Origin: Marinobacter lutaoensis
GTDB lineage: Bacteria > Pseudomonadota > Gammaproteobacteria > Pseudomonadales > Oleiphilaceae
Direction: 5' to 3'
DNA: 64,000 nt
Assembly (NCBI RefSeq): GCF_001981305.1
Contig: NZ_MSCW01000006.1
Span: 124,001-188,000, forward strand
Shown: in pieces, positions 18,726 to 27,858 of the stretch
Layout of the letters: every line of letters begins with the position of its first letter
Position numbering within the stretch: the stretch's first letter is position 1
Position numbers and translations under genes: made by a program
Notes under the pieces: generated by a model
The model's database searches: none
The model's input: the letters and a program-made list of their open reading frames with translations, nothing else
What the model was told of the DNA's origin: nothing

Positions 18726-20114
18726 ATGAGATATAACAAGAACGTGCTGTTTGGTGGCATCTTGGCGTTGTCTGTCGTTGCCACGCCCTGCCTGGCGGCG
18801 GTCTCTTCCTCGGAGGCGGCCCATCTCGGCAAAGACCTGACGCCCTTCGGCTCGCCCAGGGCCGGCAATGATGCCGGTACCATCCCTGCCTGGGACGGGG
18901 GGCTGACCGAGCCGCCGCCGGGCTATGAAGGCTCCGGCCAACACCACATCGACCCGTTCCCGGACGACCAGGTGCTGTTTACCATCACCGCCGCGAACAT
19001 GGACCAGTACGCCGATTTCCTGACCGATGGCGTCAAGGCCATGTTCGAGACCTATCCCACCACCTTCCGTGTGCCGGTTTACCAGAGCCGCCGTACCCAT
19101 GCGGTACCCGACTGGGTGGCTGAGAACACCCGGAAAAACGCCACCAAGGCGGAAATCGTGGGGCAGGGCGAAGGGATCAAGGGCGCCTACGGCGGCTACC
19201 CGTTCCCGATTCTTCAGGGTAACGACGAGGAAAAGGCATGGCAGGTGATCTGGAATCACCTGACCCGCTGGCGGGGCATCTACGTCACCCGCCGCTCCAG
19301 CGAGGTGGCGGTGCAGCAGAATGGCGACTACTCGTTGGTCACCTCCCAGCAGGAGGCGTTCTTCAACTACTACAACCCCGAGGGCGATGAAAGCACCCTC
19401 GACAACGTCATCTTCTACTACCTGTCGTTCACCCTGTCGCCGCCTCGCCTGGCCGGCGGCGCTATCCTGATTCACGAAACCCTGAACCAAATCATCAACC
19501 CGCGCAACGGCTGGGGCTACAACGCCGGCCAGCGTCGCGTGCGCCGGGCGCCCAATCTTGGCTACGACTCACCGATCGCCGCCTCGGACAACCTGCGCAC
19601 GGCCGATGACACCGACATCTTCAACGGGGCCCTGGACCGCTACAACTGGAAGTACCTGGGCAAGCGGGAGATTTACATTCCCTACAACAACTACCGGATT
19701 GGGCAGAAGGGCCTGCCGTATTCGGAAATCCTGGGCATCTCCCACCTGAATCCGGACCTGATGCGCTGGGAACTGCACCGGGTGCACGTGGTGGAAGCCA
19801 CCCTGAAGGAAGGCGCACGCCACATCTACGCCAAACGCCGTTTCTACGTGGACGAGGACAGCTGGAACACCGTGCTGCTCGATCAATACGATGGCCGTGG
19901 CGAGCTTTGGCGGGTCACCATGGCGGTGCTCAAGAACTACTACGAGCTGCCGGGCGTCTGGAGCGTTCTGGATGTCTATCACGACCTTCAGGCCCGCCGC
20001 TACCACGTGCTCGGTCTGGATACCGAGGAGCCCAACACCCGGGTGTTCTCGGATGACATCCCCAACAAGCGGTATTTCTCGCCGGCGTCTCTGCGCCGCC
20101 GGAGCGTCCGCTGA
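18726..20114 (+). CDS. DUF1329 periplasmic/outer-membrane protein
   Basis: A 462-residue exported protein of the DUF1329 family. A Sec signal peptide (about 1-24, cleavage after CLA) precedes conserved family segments such as GKDLTPFGSPRAGN, PAWDGGLTEPPPGY and GWGYNAGQRRVRRAPN. There is no lipobox Cys, so it is probably soluble or membrane associated in the periplasm. The fold is thought to resemble lipoprotein-carrier proteins. It is followed by a Ycf48-like propeller and an RND-superfamily exporter, and the three probably act as one envelope transport unit. The substrate is unknown. Confidence 0.85.
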   Translation: MRYNKNVLFGGILALSVVATPCLAAVSSSEAAHLGKDLTPFGSPRAGNDAGTIPAWDGGLTEPPPGYEGSGQHHIDPFPDDQVLFTITAANMDQYADFLTDGVKAMFETYPTTFRVPVYQSRRTHAVPDWVAENTRKNATKAEIVGQGEGIKGAYGGYPFPILQGNDEEKAWQVIWNHLTRWRGIYVTRRSSEVAVQQNGDYSLVTSQQEAFFNYYNPEGDESTLDNVIFYYLSFTLSPPRLAGGAILIHETLNQIINPRNGWGYNAGQRRVRRAPNLGYDSPIAASDNLRTADDTDIFNGALDRYNWKYLGKREIYIPYNNYRIGQKGLPYSEILGISHLNPDLMRWELHRVHVVEATLKEGARHIYAKRRFYVDEDSWNTVLLDQYDGRGELWRVTMAVLKNYYELPGVWSVLDVYHDLQARRYHVLGLDTEEPNTRVFSDDIPNKRYFSPASLRRRSVR

Positions 20115-20262
20115 GTTGCCCTGACCGGAGTCCGTCCGCGCCACAGGGAATCGGGTGGCTATTCACATGCCGGCAGTCCACGTATTGCCGGCATGTTTAC
20201 CGTTAAGACCCGGTGTTTTGCCGGCCAGAGACACACAGTAAAACAACCAATAGGCACTTCGA

Positions 20263-21408
20263 ATGGTTACAAGCTTGATGCGTAAAACCCTGGGTGTGAC
20301 CTGCCTGGGGCTTTCCATGGCCTGCGCGGCCCCAGCGGCGATGGCCGTCGGGGATCTGCTCGAGACGCCTGCCCGCCCCACGGAACTGGCGCCCCACCGG
20401 TTGCTGAACGACGTCGCCGTCGCCGGCGACCGTATCGTGGCCGTCGGCGAGCGGGGGCACATCATCTATTCCGATGACCAGGGTCAGAGCTGGACCCAGG
20501 CCCAGGTGCCAGTGTCGGTTACCCTCACGGGCGTGGACTTCGGGACCGAGCGTGAGGGGTGGGCCGTGGGCCACAGTGGCGCGGTGCTGCACTCGAGCGA
20601 CGCGGGAGCGACCTGGGAGCTGCAACTGGACGGTATTCAGGCCGCGAGGCTGGCCATCGCCAGCCAGGAAGCGGAAATCGCCGACATGGAGCGGCGCATC
20701 GAGGACGCGCCGGACGCGCAGAAGGAAGACCTGGAGTGGGCTCTGGACGACCTCACCTTCGCCCTGGAAAACATGGAGGCGGATCTGGACATCGGGCCGG
20801 TCAACCCGTTTCTGGATGTCTGGTTCCGGGACGCCGAGCATGGCTTCGTGGTGGGCGCCTACGGCATGATGTTCCACACCAAGGATGGCGGCCGGACCTG
20901 GCAGGATTGGGCACCGCGCCTGGATAACCCCCAGAACTTCCACCTCAACGCCATCACCGAGGTGGCCGGTGGCGCGCTCGTGGTTGTGGGCGAGGCTGGG
21001 CAGATCCACGTCTCGGTGGACGGTGGCGAAACCTGGGAGCGCCGGGAAAGCCCTTACCCGGGGTCCCTGTTCGGCGTGCTGGGCACCGGGCGGGTCAACG
21101 AGATTCTGGCTTTCGGGCTGCGTGGCACGTTGTTGGAGTCGACCGATCTGGGGCGCTCCTGGACCATCGTCAATACCGGCTCCACCGCCACCCTTAACGA
21201 TGGCTTCGCCGATGGCGACCGGATTGTCCTCGGTGGCAACGGGGGCGCGGTCCTGACCAGTGGCAACGGAGGCGCCACCTTCCGTGAGTATCTGCGCGAG
21301 GATCGCCAGGGTGTGATGGGCGTGGTCCCGGTGGCGAGCACCCGTCTGCTGCTGGTGGGCGAGGGCGGCGTCAAGCACGCCGATGCCCAAGGCAAGAACC
21401 TTCAATAA
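20263..21408 (+). CDS. Ycf48-like beta-propeller protein, exported
   Basis: A 381-residue exported protein with a signal peptide ending near AMA (about residue 29). Repeated blades carry the Ycf48/BNR signature, for example GWAVGHSGAVLHSSDAGATW, and later GGETWERRE and LGRSWTIV. An unusual feature is a charged helical hairpin at about 130-176 inserted between blades. Ycf48 helps photosystem II assembly in phototrophs; here it accompanies an RND-type exporter in a heterotroph. The ATG at 20263 or the one at 20278 could be the start; both give a signal peptide. Confidence 0.83.
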   Translation: MVTSLMRKTLGVTCLGLSMACAAPAAMAVGDLLETPARPTELAPHRLLNDVAVAGDRIVAVGERGHIIYSDDQGQSWTQAQVPVSVTLTGVDFGTEREGWAVGHSGAVLHSSDAGATWELQLDGIQAARLAIASQEAEIADMERRIEDAPDAQKEDLEWALDDLTFALENMEADLDIGPVNPFLDVWFRDAEHGFVVGAYGMMFHTKDGGRTWQDWAPRLDNPQNFHLNAITEVAGGALVVVGEAGQIHVSVDGGETWERRESPYPGSLFGVLGTGRVNEILAFGLRGTLLESTDLGRSWTIVNTGSTATLNDGFADGDRIVLGGNGGAVLTSGNGGATFREYLREDRQGVMGVVPVASTRLLLVGEGGVKHADAQGKNLQ

Positions 21409-21452
21409 CGCCCTGATGTGGCAACAATCGATAGACAGTAGAGGGGCTTTGA

Positions 21453-23837
21453 ATGTCAAACCCGATGCATGACAAGGGCGAACACTACCTGACCACGCCG
21501 AAGGCCGAGCCGTTCCTGGAGCGGCTGATCTTCAACAACCGGGCGGTCATTCTGGTTTTGCTGACCCTGCTGACCCTGTTCTTGGGCTACAACGCGGTCA
21601 AGATCCAGCCGGATGCCAGCTTCGAGCGAATGATTCCGCTGGAGCATCCGTACATCATCAACATGATGGAGCGTCGGCACGACCTGGAAAACCTGGGCAA
21701 CTTCGTCCGGATTGCGGTCGAAGTCAAAGAAGGGGACATCTTCACTCAGGAGTACATGGAAACCCTGCGCCAGCTGACTGACGAAGTGTTCTACCTCAAC
21801 GGTGTCGACCGCTCCGGGCTGAAGTCACTGTGGACGTCCAACGTGCGTTGGGTGGAAGTGACCGAACAGGGCTTCCAGGGTGGCACCGTGATTCCGGATA
21901 ACTACGATGGCTCCCGGCAAAGCTTGGAACAGCTGCGCCAGAATGTGCTGCGCTCGAACGAGGTGGGGCGTCTGGTGTCCGACAACTTCAAATCCACCAT
22001 CGTGTACGCGCCCTTGTATGAAAAGGATCCGGAAACCGGGGAGCCGCTGGACTACGCCGAGTTTTCCCGGCAGCTGGAAGAGAAAATCCGGAGCAAGTAC
22101 GAGGCCCAGAATCCGAACATTGAGATCCATATCGTCGGCTTCGCCAAGAAGGTGGGGGACCTGATCGAGGGCATTGGCGCCATTGCCTGGTTCGCGGGGA
22201 TCACCATCATTCTGACGACCCTGTTGCTGTACTGGTACTCCCGTTGCATCGCCGGCACCCTGGTGCCGGTGTTCACCTCCATCATCGCGGTGTTCTGGCA
22301 GCTGGGCACCCTGAAGTTGCTGGGCTACGGCCTGGACCCGTATTCGGTGCTGGTGCCGTTCCTGGTGTTCGCGATCGGCATCAGTCACGGCGTCCAGATC
22401 GTCAACGCCATGGCGGTGGAGGCGGCCAAGGGGTTCGATGCCGTCACGGCGGCGCGGCTGGCGTTCCGGGCGCTGTATATTCCCGGCATGCTGGCGCTGA
22501 TCTCCGATGCCTTCGGTTTCCTGACGCTGTTCTTCATTGAAATCGATGTCATCCGTGACCTGGCCGTGGCGGCCGGTATCGGTGTCGCGTTCGTGATCAT
22601 CACCAACCTGGTGCTGCACGTGCTGATCATGTCCTATGTGGGCATTTCCAAGGGCGGTGTCCGGCATGTTCAGAACCACGGCGAAAAACAGGATCGCAAG
22701 TGGCGGCTGATGTCCTATTTCTCCCATCCCGGGGTGGCGCCGATCTCTCTGCTGATCGCTGTCATCGGTCTCGGGCTCGGTCTTTACTACAAACAGGGGC
22801 TCAAGGTGGGCGACCTGGATCAGGGCGCGCCGGAGCTGCGCGAAGACTCCCGCTACAACCAGGACAACGCCTTCATCATCCACAACTATTCCACCAGCGC
22901 CGATGTTCTAGTGGTGATGGTGGAAACACCGGAGGAGCAGTGCACCCAATATAATGTGCTGCACGCCATGGATGCCTTGCAATGGGAGCTCCAGAACACC
23001 CCGGGCGTCCAGTCCACCGCATCCCTGGCGGACGTTTCCAAGATCGTCACCAAGGCGCTGAACGAGGGCAATTGGAAGTGGTATGCCATTTCCCGGAACC
23101 AGACCATCATCAACGCCTCCATTCGTGAGGCTCCGTCTGGCCTGATCAACACCGACTGCAGCCTGACTCCGGTGCTGGTGTTCCTGGAAGATCACAAGGC
23201 CGAGACTCTGCGCACGGTGGTCGAGCGCGTTGAGGCGTTTGCGGCCGCCAACAGCAACGAGGAGCACACCTTCCTGCTGGCTGCTGGCAACGCCGGTGTG
23301 GAGGCAGCCACCAACGAGGTCATCTCCAAGGCCAAGGACATGATGCTGCTGTTCGTCTACGGCGTGGTGAGCTTGCTGTGCTTCGTCACCTTCCGCTCGG
23401 TGCGCGCGGTGCTGTGCATTGTAATCCCGCTGGGCCTGACGTCGGTATTGTGCGAAGCCATCATGGCCGTCTCCGGCATCGGCATCAAGGTGGCAACCCT
23501 GCCGGTGATCGCGCTGGGGGTAGGCATCGGCGTGGACTACGGTATCTACATCTACAGCAAGCTGGAGAAGTACCTGCTGGAAGGCAAGACGCTCCAGGAG
23601 GCCTATTTCGAAACCCTGAGGTCCACCGGCAAAGCGGTGGTGTTCACCGGCGTGACCCTGGGCATCGGGGTGGTGACCTGGATCTTCTCGCCGATCAAGT
23701 TCCAGGCGGACATGGGATTCCTGCTGTTCTTCATGTTCCTCTGGAACATGGTGGGGGCCATCTGGCTGCTGCCGGCCCTGGCCCGGTTCCTGCTCCGGCC
23801 GGATCGAATGGTTGCAAAAGCCCGGGCGGCAAAATAA
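21453..23837 (+). CDS. RND-superfamily (MmpL/HpnN-like) exporter
   Basis: A 794-residue inner-membrane protein with the two-fold repeated design of RND permeases: TM1 at about 30-46, a large periplasmic loop, a block of five membrane segments from about 240 to 400, TM7 at about 430-449, a second periplasmic loop, and a final block from about 630. The helix pattern LGVGIGVDYGIYIYSKLEK near 690 is typical of the hydrophobe/lipid-exporter branch rather than the tripartite drug pumps. GAGGGG lies before the ATG. A strong terminator follows, so the gene closes the DUF1329-YCF48-RND operon. Cargo is likely a lipid or other hydrophobic compound (inference). Confidence 0.88.
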   Translation: MSNPMHDKGEHYLTTPKAEPFLERLIFNNRAVILVLLTLLTLFLGYNAVKIQPDASFERMIPLEHPYIINMMERRHDLENLGNFVRIAVEVKEGDIFTQEYMETLRQLTDEVFYLNGVDRSGLKSLWTSNVRWVEVTEQGFQGGTVIPDNYDGSRQSLEQLRQNVLRSNEVGRLVSDNFKSTIVYAPLYEKDPETGEPLDYAEFSRQLEEKIRSKYEAQNPNIEIHIVGFAKKVGDLIEGIGAIAWFAGITIILTTLLLYWYSRCIAGTLVPVFTSIIAVFWQLGTLKLLGYGLDPYSVLVPFLVFAIGISHGVQIVNAMAVEAAKGFDAVTAARLAFRALYIPGMLALISDAFGFLTLFFIEIDVIRDLAVAAGIGVAFVIITNLVLHVLIMSYVGISKGGVRHVQNHGEKQDRKWRLMSYFSHPGVAPISLLIAVIGLGLGLYYKQGLKVGDLDQGAPELREDSRYNQDNAFIIHNYSTSADVLVVMVETPEEQCTQYNVLHAMDALQWELQNTPGVQSTASLADVSKIVTKALNEGNWKWYAISRNQTIINASIREAPSGLINTDCSLTPVLVFLEDHKAETLRTVVERVEAFAAANSNEEHTFLLAAGNAGVEAATNEVISKAKDMMLLFVYGVVSLLCFVTFRSVRAVLCIVIPLGLTSVLCEAIMAVSGIGIKVATLPVIALGVGIGVDYGIYIYSKLEKYLLEGKTLQEAYFETLRSTGKAVVFTGVTLGIGVVTWIFSPIKFQADMGFLLFFMFLWNMVGAIWLLPALARFLLRPDRMVAKARAAK

Positions 23838-23853
23838 GCTTTCCGGCCCATGC

Positions 23854-23880
23854 AAAAAAGCCCGCCTTGCGGGCTTTTTT
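23854..23880 (+). terminator. Terminator of the DUF1329-RND operon
   Basis: AAAAAAGCCCGC (23854-23865) and GCGGGCTTTTTT (23869-23880) form a perfect 12-pair hairpin with loop CTT, ending in six Ts. It is bidirectional. Confidence 0.95.
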
Positions 23881-23895
23881 GTTGATCGCTCAATT

Positions 23896-23917
23896 AGTTA
23901 GAGTGCTAACTCTAACT
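23896..23917. promoter_or_regulatory. 22-base palindrome upstream of TAXI binding protein gene
   Basis: AGTTAGAGT (23896-23904), GCTA, then ACTCTAACT (23909-23917): a perfect 9-4-9 inverted repeat in the leader 107 bases before the binding-protein start. It has the size and symmetry of a dimeric repressor operator; the regulator is not known. Confidence 0.45.
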
Positions 23918-24023
23918 TTATTTATGCCCTGAAGTGGTCTATGTTCTAAAGTGGACGTGAAATCTGCTCGTAGGAAACGCGGGCAGCTACAACCTACAAC
24001 GACCAGACAAAGGAAGAAATCAT

Positions 24024-25007
24024 ATGACACTGAAACTCAAGGTATCCGCCCTTGCCATGGCTGCTGCGGTCAGTCTGGGTACTGCCTCCACCACCGTTTC
24101 CGCCCAGGAGCAGCGGTTTGTGACCATCGGCACCGGGGGCGTAACTGGGGTTTACTATCCCGCCGGTGGTGCGATCTGTCGCCTGGTCAACATGGATCGT
24201 AAGGAACATGGTATTCGTTGTTCCGTCGAGAGCACCGGTGGTTCCGTCTACAACCTGAATGCCATTCGCCAGGGTGAGCTGGATCTGGCCGTTGCCCAGT
24301 CCGACTGGCAGTACCATGCCTACAACGGCACCAGCCAGTTCGAGGAAAAAGGCCCGGACAAGAAACTCCGCGCCGTGTTCTCCCTGCACCCGGAACCGTT
24401 CACCGTGGTGGCCAGCAAAGCGTCCGGCGTGAAGAAGTTCGAGGATCTGGAAGGCAAGCGCGTGTCCGTGGGTAACCCCGGTTCCGGCCAGCGGGCTACC
24501 GCCGAGGTGCTGATGGATGCCATGGGCTGGACCATGGACAAGTTCTCCTTGGCCGCCGAGCTGAAGGCAGCGGAGCAGTCCCAGGCCCTGTGTGACGGCA
24601 ACATCGACGCCTTCTTCTACACCGTGGGTCACCCCTCCGGTGCCATCAAGGAAGCGACCACCTCCTGTGACAGCGTGCTGGTGACCGTTGACAATGCCGC
24701 CACCAAGAAACTGATCGAGGAGAACCCGTACTACCGGAAGGCGGTGATCCCGGGTGGCATGTACCGTGGCACCGATGAAGACGTGACCACCTTCGGTGTG
24801 GCTGCAACCTTCGTCTCCTCCACCGACGTGCCCGAGGACGTAGTGTACGAAGTGGTCAAGGCCGTGTTCGAGAATTTCGACAGCTTCAAGCGCCTGCATC
24901 CGGCGTTCGCCAACCTGAAGAAAGAAGAGATGGTTAAGGATGCCCTGAGTGCGCCGCTGCATCCGGGCGCCGCCAAGTACTACAAGGAAGTGGGTCTGAT
25001 CGACTGA
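24024..25007 (+). CDS. TAXI-type TRAP transporter substrate-binding protein
   Basis: A 327-residue periplasmic protein. The signal peptide (1-27, cleavage after VSA) precedes the TAXI family opening [23 protein letters not shown]. Further family segments are [19 protein letters not shown] and [16 protein letters not shown]. It captures a solute, in this family often glutamate or another carboxylate, and delivers it to the fused permease encoded 89 bases downstream. A ribosome site AAGGAAG precedes the ATG. An internal terminator after the gene should make this protein more abundant than the permease. Confidence 0.93.
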   Translation: MTLKLKVSALAMAAAVSLGTASTTVSAQEQRFVTIGTGGVTGVYYPAGGAICRLVNMDRKEHGIRCSVESTGGSVYNLNAIRQGELDLAVAQSDWQYHAYNGTSQFEEKGPDKKLRAVFSLHPEPFTVVASKASGVKKFEDLEGKRVSVGNPGSGQRATAEVLMDAMGWTMDKFSLAAELKAAEQSQALCDGNIDAFFYTVGHPSGAIKEATTSCDSVLVTVDNAATKKLIEENPYYRKAVIPGGMYRGTDEDVTTFGVAATFVSSTDVPEDVVYEVVKAVFENFDSFKRLHPAFANLKKEEMVKDALSAPLHPGAAKYYKEVGLID

Positions 25008-25028
25008 TCGGCCACTTTGAAGCCAACG

Positions 25029-25060
25029 GGTCGCGGACCGCTCGGGTCCGCGACCTTTTT
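25029..25060 (+). terminator. Intra-operon terminator between binding protein and permease
   Basis: GGTCGCGGACC (25029-25039) pairs perfectly with GGTCCGCGACC (25045-25055), loop GCTCG, followed by five Ts. Partial readthrough would set a high ratio of binding protein to permease. Confidence 0.92.
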
Positions 25061-25096
25061 CTGACCTTCCCGATTTCCCTCTGACAGGATCCAGCT

Positions 25097-27697
25097 ATGA
25101 CGAATAGCGACCCGAGAGCCGGGGATGCCATCGATAAGCAGAAAGTTGAGGAATTCCTCCAGACCGAGTCTGGCGGGCGGGCCGCGACCGGCCCCGCCGC
25201 GGTTGTCCTGTTCCTTGTTCCTCTGTTGTGGTCCCTTTTTCAGCTGTGGATAGCGTCACCGCTGCCTTATCTGTTCGACATCGGCCTGTTCAATTCGACC
25301 GAGGCCCGATCGATCCATTTGGCATTCGCCTGTTTTCTGGCTTTTGCCGCGTTTCCCATGATCCGGGGAAAACACCAGAACCATGTGCCGATATACGATT
25401 GGGTTCTGGCCCTGGCGGCTGCGTTTGCCGCCTCGTACCTGTACTTTTTCTATGAGCAGCTGGCCTCCCGACCTGGGGCGCCGAATACCCAGGACATGAT
25501 CGTCGCCCTGGGCGGCCTGATCCTGCTGCTGGAAGCCACGCGCCGGGCGCTCGGTCTGCCGCTGACCATCGTCGCGGGCGTGTTCATCATCTATTCCCTG
25601 GCCGGCCCCTACATGCCGGATGTGATTTCCCACAAGGGGGCCAGCCTCAGCAAGCTGGCGTCTCACCAGTGGCTTGGTACCGAAGGGGTGTTCGGTGTCG
25701 CGCTGGGAGTTTCCACCAGTTTCGTGTTCCTGTTCGTGTTGTTCGGCGCGTTGCTTGAACGTGCCGGTGCTGGCAACTACTTCATTCAGGTGGCCTACGC
25801 GCTGCTGGGGCACCTGCGGGGTGGCCCGGCCAAGGCCGCAGTGGTGTCCAGTGGCTTGAGCGGTGTGATTTCCGGCTCTTCCATCGCCAACGTGGTGACC
25901 ACCGGTACCTTTACCATCCCGCTGATGAAGCGGGTCGGATTCCCGGCCACCAAGGCCGGTGCGGTCGAGGTTGCGGCTTCCACCAATGGCCAGCTGACGC
26001 CGCCCATCATGGGCGCGGCGGCCTTCCTGATGGTGGAGTATGTGGGCATTTCCTACATTGAGGTGATCAAGCACGCCATCCTGCCGGCGCTGATTTCCTA
26101 TGTGGCGCTGATCTACATCGTCCACCTGGAAGCCTGCAAGCTCAACATGAAGGGCATCGAACGGCTGGATCGGCCGACCCTGGCCCAGCGCCTGCTGAAT
26201 TGGGTGGTGATCCTGATCGGTCTCTGTGTGCTGACTTTCGTGGTCTATTACGGCATCGGCTGGGTAAAGGGCTGGCTCGGCGCCGCCGCCATCTGGGTCC
26301 TGGCGCCGTTGCTGGTGCTGGTGTACATCGGGTTGGTCGGCTATGCCTGCCGCTTCCCGGACTTGGAGGAGGACGACCCCGAGAAGGCCATGGACTCGCT
26401 GCCGCTGGCGGGCCCCACCATCAAGACCGGCCTGTACTATCTGCTGCCGGTGGTAGTACTGGTTTGGTGCCTGACGGTTGAACGTTTCTCGCCGCAGCTG
26501 TCCGCGTTCTGGGCGACGGTGTTCATGGTTTTCATCATCATCACCCAGCGCCCCCTGAAAGCATTCTTCCGCAACCAGGGCGAACTGTTCGCCGGCTTCC
26601 GCCAGGGCTGGGTCGATCTGGCGCATTCCCTGGTCACCGGTGCCCGTAACATGATCGGTATCGGCGTGGCCACCGCCACGGCGGGCATCGTGGTGGGAAC
26701 CGTGACCCTCACCGGCATCGGTCTGGTCATGACCCAGTTCGTGGAGTTCATCTCCGGTGGCAATCTGCTGCTGATGTTGATCTTCACGGCGGTGATCAGC
26801 CTGATTCTGGGCATGGGGTTGCCGACCACGGCCAACTACATCGTGGTCTCGACGCTGATGGCGCCGGTGATCGTGACCCTGGGGGCTGAAAACGGCCTGC
26901 TGGTACCGCTGATCGCGGTACACCTGTTCGTGTTCTATTTCGGCATTCTGGCGGACGACACACCACCGGTGGGGCTGGCGGCCTACGCCGCGGCGGCCAT
27001 CTCCGGAGGCGACCCGATCCGCACGGGTATCCAGGGTTTTACCTACGATATCCGGACAGCGATCCTGCCGTTCATGTTCATCTTCAATACCCAGCTGCTG
27101 CTGATCGGCCTGACCGGCTGGTTCGATCTGCTGGTGACCATCTTCAGCGCAGTCACGGCGATGCTGGTGTTCTCCGCCGCCACCCAGGGATTCTGGTTCA
27201 CCAAAACCCGCTGGTGGGAGACGGTGCTGCTACTGCTGATCACCTTCACGCTGTTCCGGCCGGGGTTCTGGTGGGACATGGTGTATCCCCCCACCGAGGA
27301 CCGTCCGGGCTCGGAGTTGTTCCAGCATGTGGATGACATTCCGGCAGGCGAGGCGATCATCATCCGTGCATCCGGCATGGCCCTGGATGGCCGCGATGTC
27401 TCCAAGTATCTGCATCTGCCGCTGCCGGCGGGGGAAACGCCCCAGCAGCGTCTGGCCGAGGCGGGTCTGGAAGTATCGCCCCAGGGAGACCAGCTGGTGG
27501 TGGATTTCGTGAACTTCGGCAGCCTTGCTGAAAAGGCGGGCATCAGCTTTGGCTGGACCATCGACAAGGTTCAGATCGAGAAGGACCGGCCGCCCAAGGA
27601 GCTGATGTTTATCCCCGCGCTGATCCTGCTCGGTCTGGTGGCCTTTGGCCAGCTCAGGCGCAAGGCGCGCGAGGAGGCCGCGGAGGTTCCCGCCTAG
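25097..27697 (+). CDS. TRAP transporter fused DctQM permease
   Basis: An 866-residue inner-membrane permease in which the small (DctQ-like, first four membrane segments from about residue 33) and large (DctM-like) subunits are one chain, as is usual for TAXI systems. The large part carries GGPAKAAVVSSGLSGVISGS and later GMGLPTTANYIVVSTLMAP, typical DctM signatures. The last 170 residues form a DUF3394-type extension with one more membrane segment near the end. Transport is driven by a sodium or proton gradient. A strong terminator follows at 27724. Confidence 0.93.
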   Translation: MTNSDPRAGDAIDKQKVEEFLQTESGGRAATGPAAVVLFLVPLLWSLFQLWIASPLPYLFDIGLFNSTEARSIHLAFACFLAFAAFPMIRGKHQNHVPIYDWVLALAAAFAASYLYFFYEQLASRPGAPNTQDMIVALGGLILLLEATRRALGLPLTIVAGVFIIYSLAGPYMPDVISHKGASLSKLASHQWLGTEGVFGVALGVSTSFVFLFVLFGALLERAGAGNYFIQVAYALLGHLRGGPAKAAVVSSGLSGVISGSSIANVVTTGTFTIPLMKRVGFPATKAGAVEVAASTNGQLTPPIMGAAAFLMVEYVGISYIEVIKHAILPALISYVALIYIVHLEACKLNMKGIERLDRPTLAQRLLNWVVILIGLCVLTFVVYYGIGWVKGWLGAAAIWVLAPLLVLVYIGLVGYACRFPDLEEDDPEKAMDSLPLAGPTIKTGLYYLLPVVVLVWCLTVERFSPQLSAFWATVFMVFIIITQRPLKAFFRNQGELFAGFRQGWVDLAHSLVTGARNMIGIGVATATAGIVVGTVTLTGIGLVMTQFVEFISGGNLLLMLIFTAVISLILGMGLPTTANYIVVSTLMAPVIVTLGAENGLLVPLIAVHLFVFYFGILADDTPPVGLAAYAAAAISGGDPIRTGIQGFTYDIRTAILPFMFIFNTQLLLIGLTGWFDLLVTIFSAVTAMLVFSAATQGFWFTKTRWWETVLLLLITFTLFRPGFWWDMVYPPTEDRPGSELFQHVDDIPAGEAIIIRASGMALDGRDVSKYLHLPLPAGETPQQRLAEAGLEVSPQGDQLVVDFVNFGSLAEKAGISFGWTIDKVQIEKDRPPKELMFIPALILLGLVAFGQLRRKAREEAAEVPA

Positions 27698-27723
27698 CGC
27701 GACCCGCGCCTGCGAGTCCGTAT

Positions 27724-27755
27724 AACCCCGGCATTAACCTGCCGGGGTTTTTTCT
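27724..27755 (+). terminator. Terminator of the TRAP operon
   Basis: AACCCCGGCA (27724-27733) and TGCCGGGGTT (27740-27749) form a perfect ten-pair stem with loop TTAACC and a tail of Ts. Confidence 0.95.
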
Positions 27756-27810
27756 GTTAGACTCCGGAGCGTTACGGCCCGCGGTTTGTGTCGCGGTGAG
27801 CCTGACGCAA

Positions 27811-27831
27811 GTGATCTTTGGTATAGATCAC
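27811..27831 (+). promoter_or_regulatory. thrS leader hairpin mimicking the tRNA-Thr anticodon arm
   Basis: GTGATCT (27811-27817) and AGATCAC (27825-27831) enclose the seven-base loop TTGGTAT. Read as an anticodon loop it has T at the position of U33, GGT in the anticodon positions (27820-27822) and A after it: the layout of tRNA-Thr(GGU). It ends 14 bases before the ribosome site AAGGAG (27846-27851) and 27 bases before the ATG. In Escherichia coli, ThrRS represses its own translation by binding a leader hairpin of this kind; the sequence here fits that mechanism. Confidence 0.68.
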
Positions 27832-27858
27832 CGCTGAGTAACCAGAAGGAGTCTTTTT

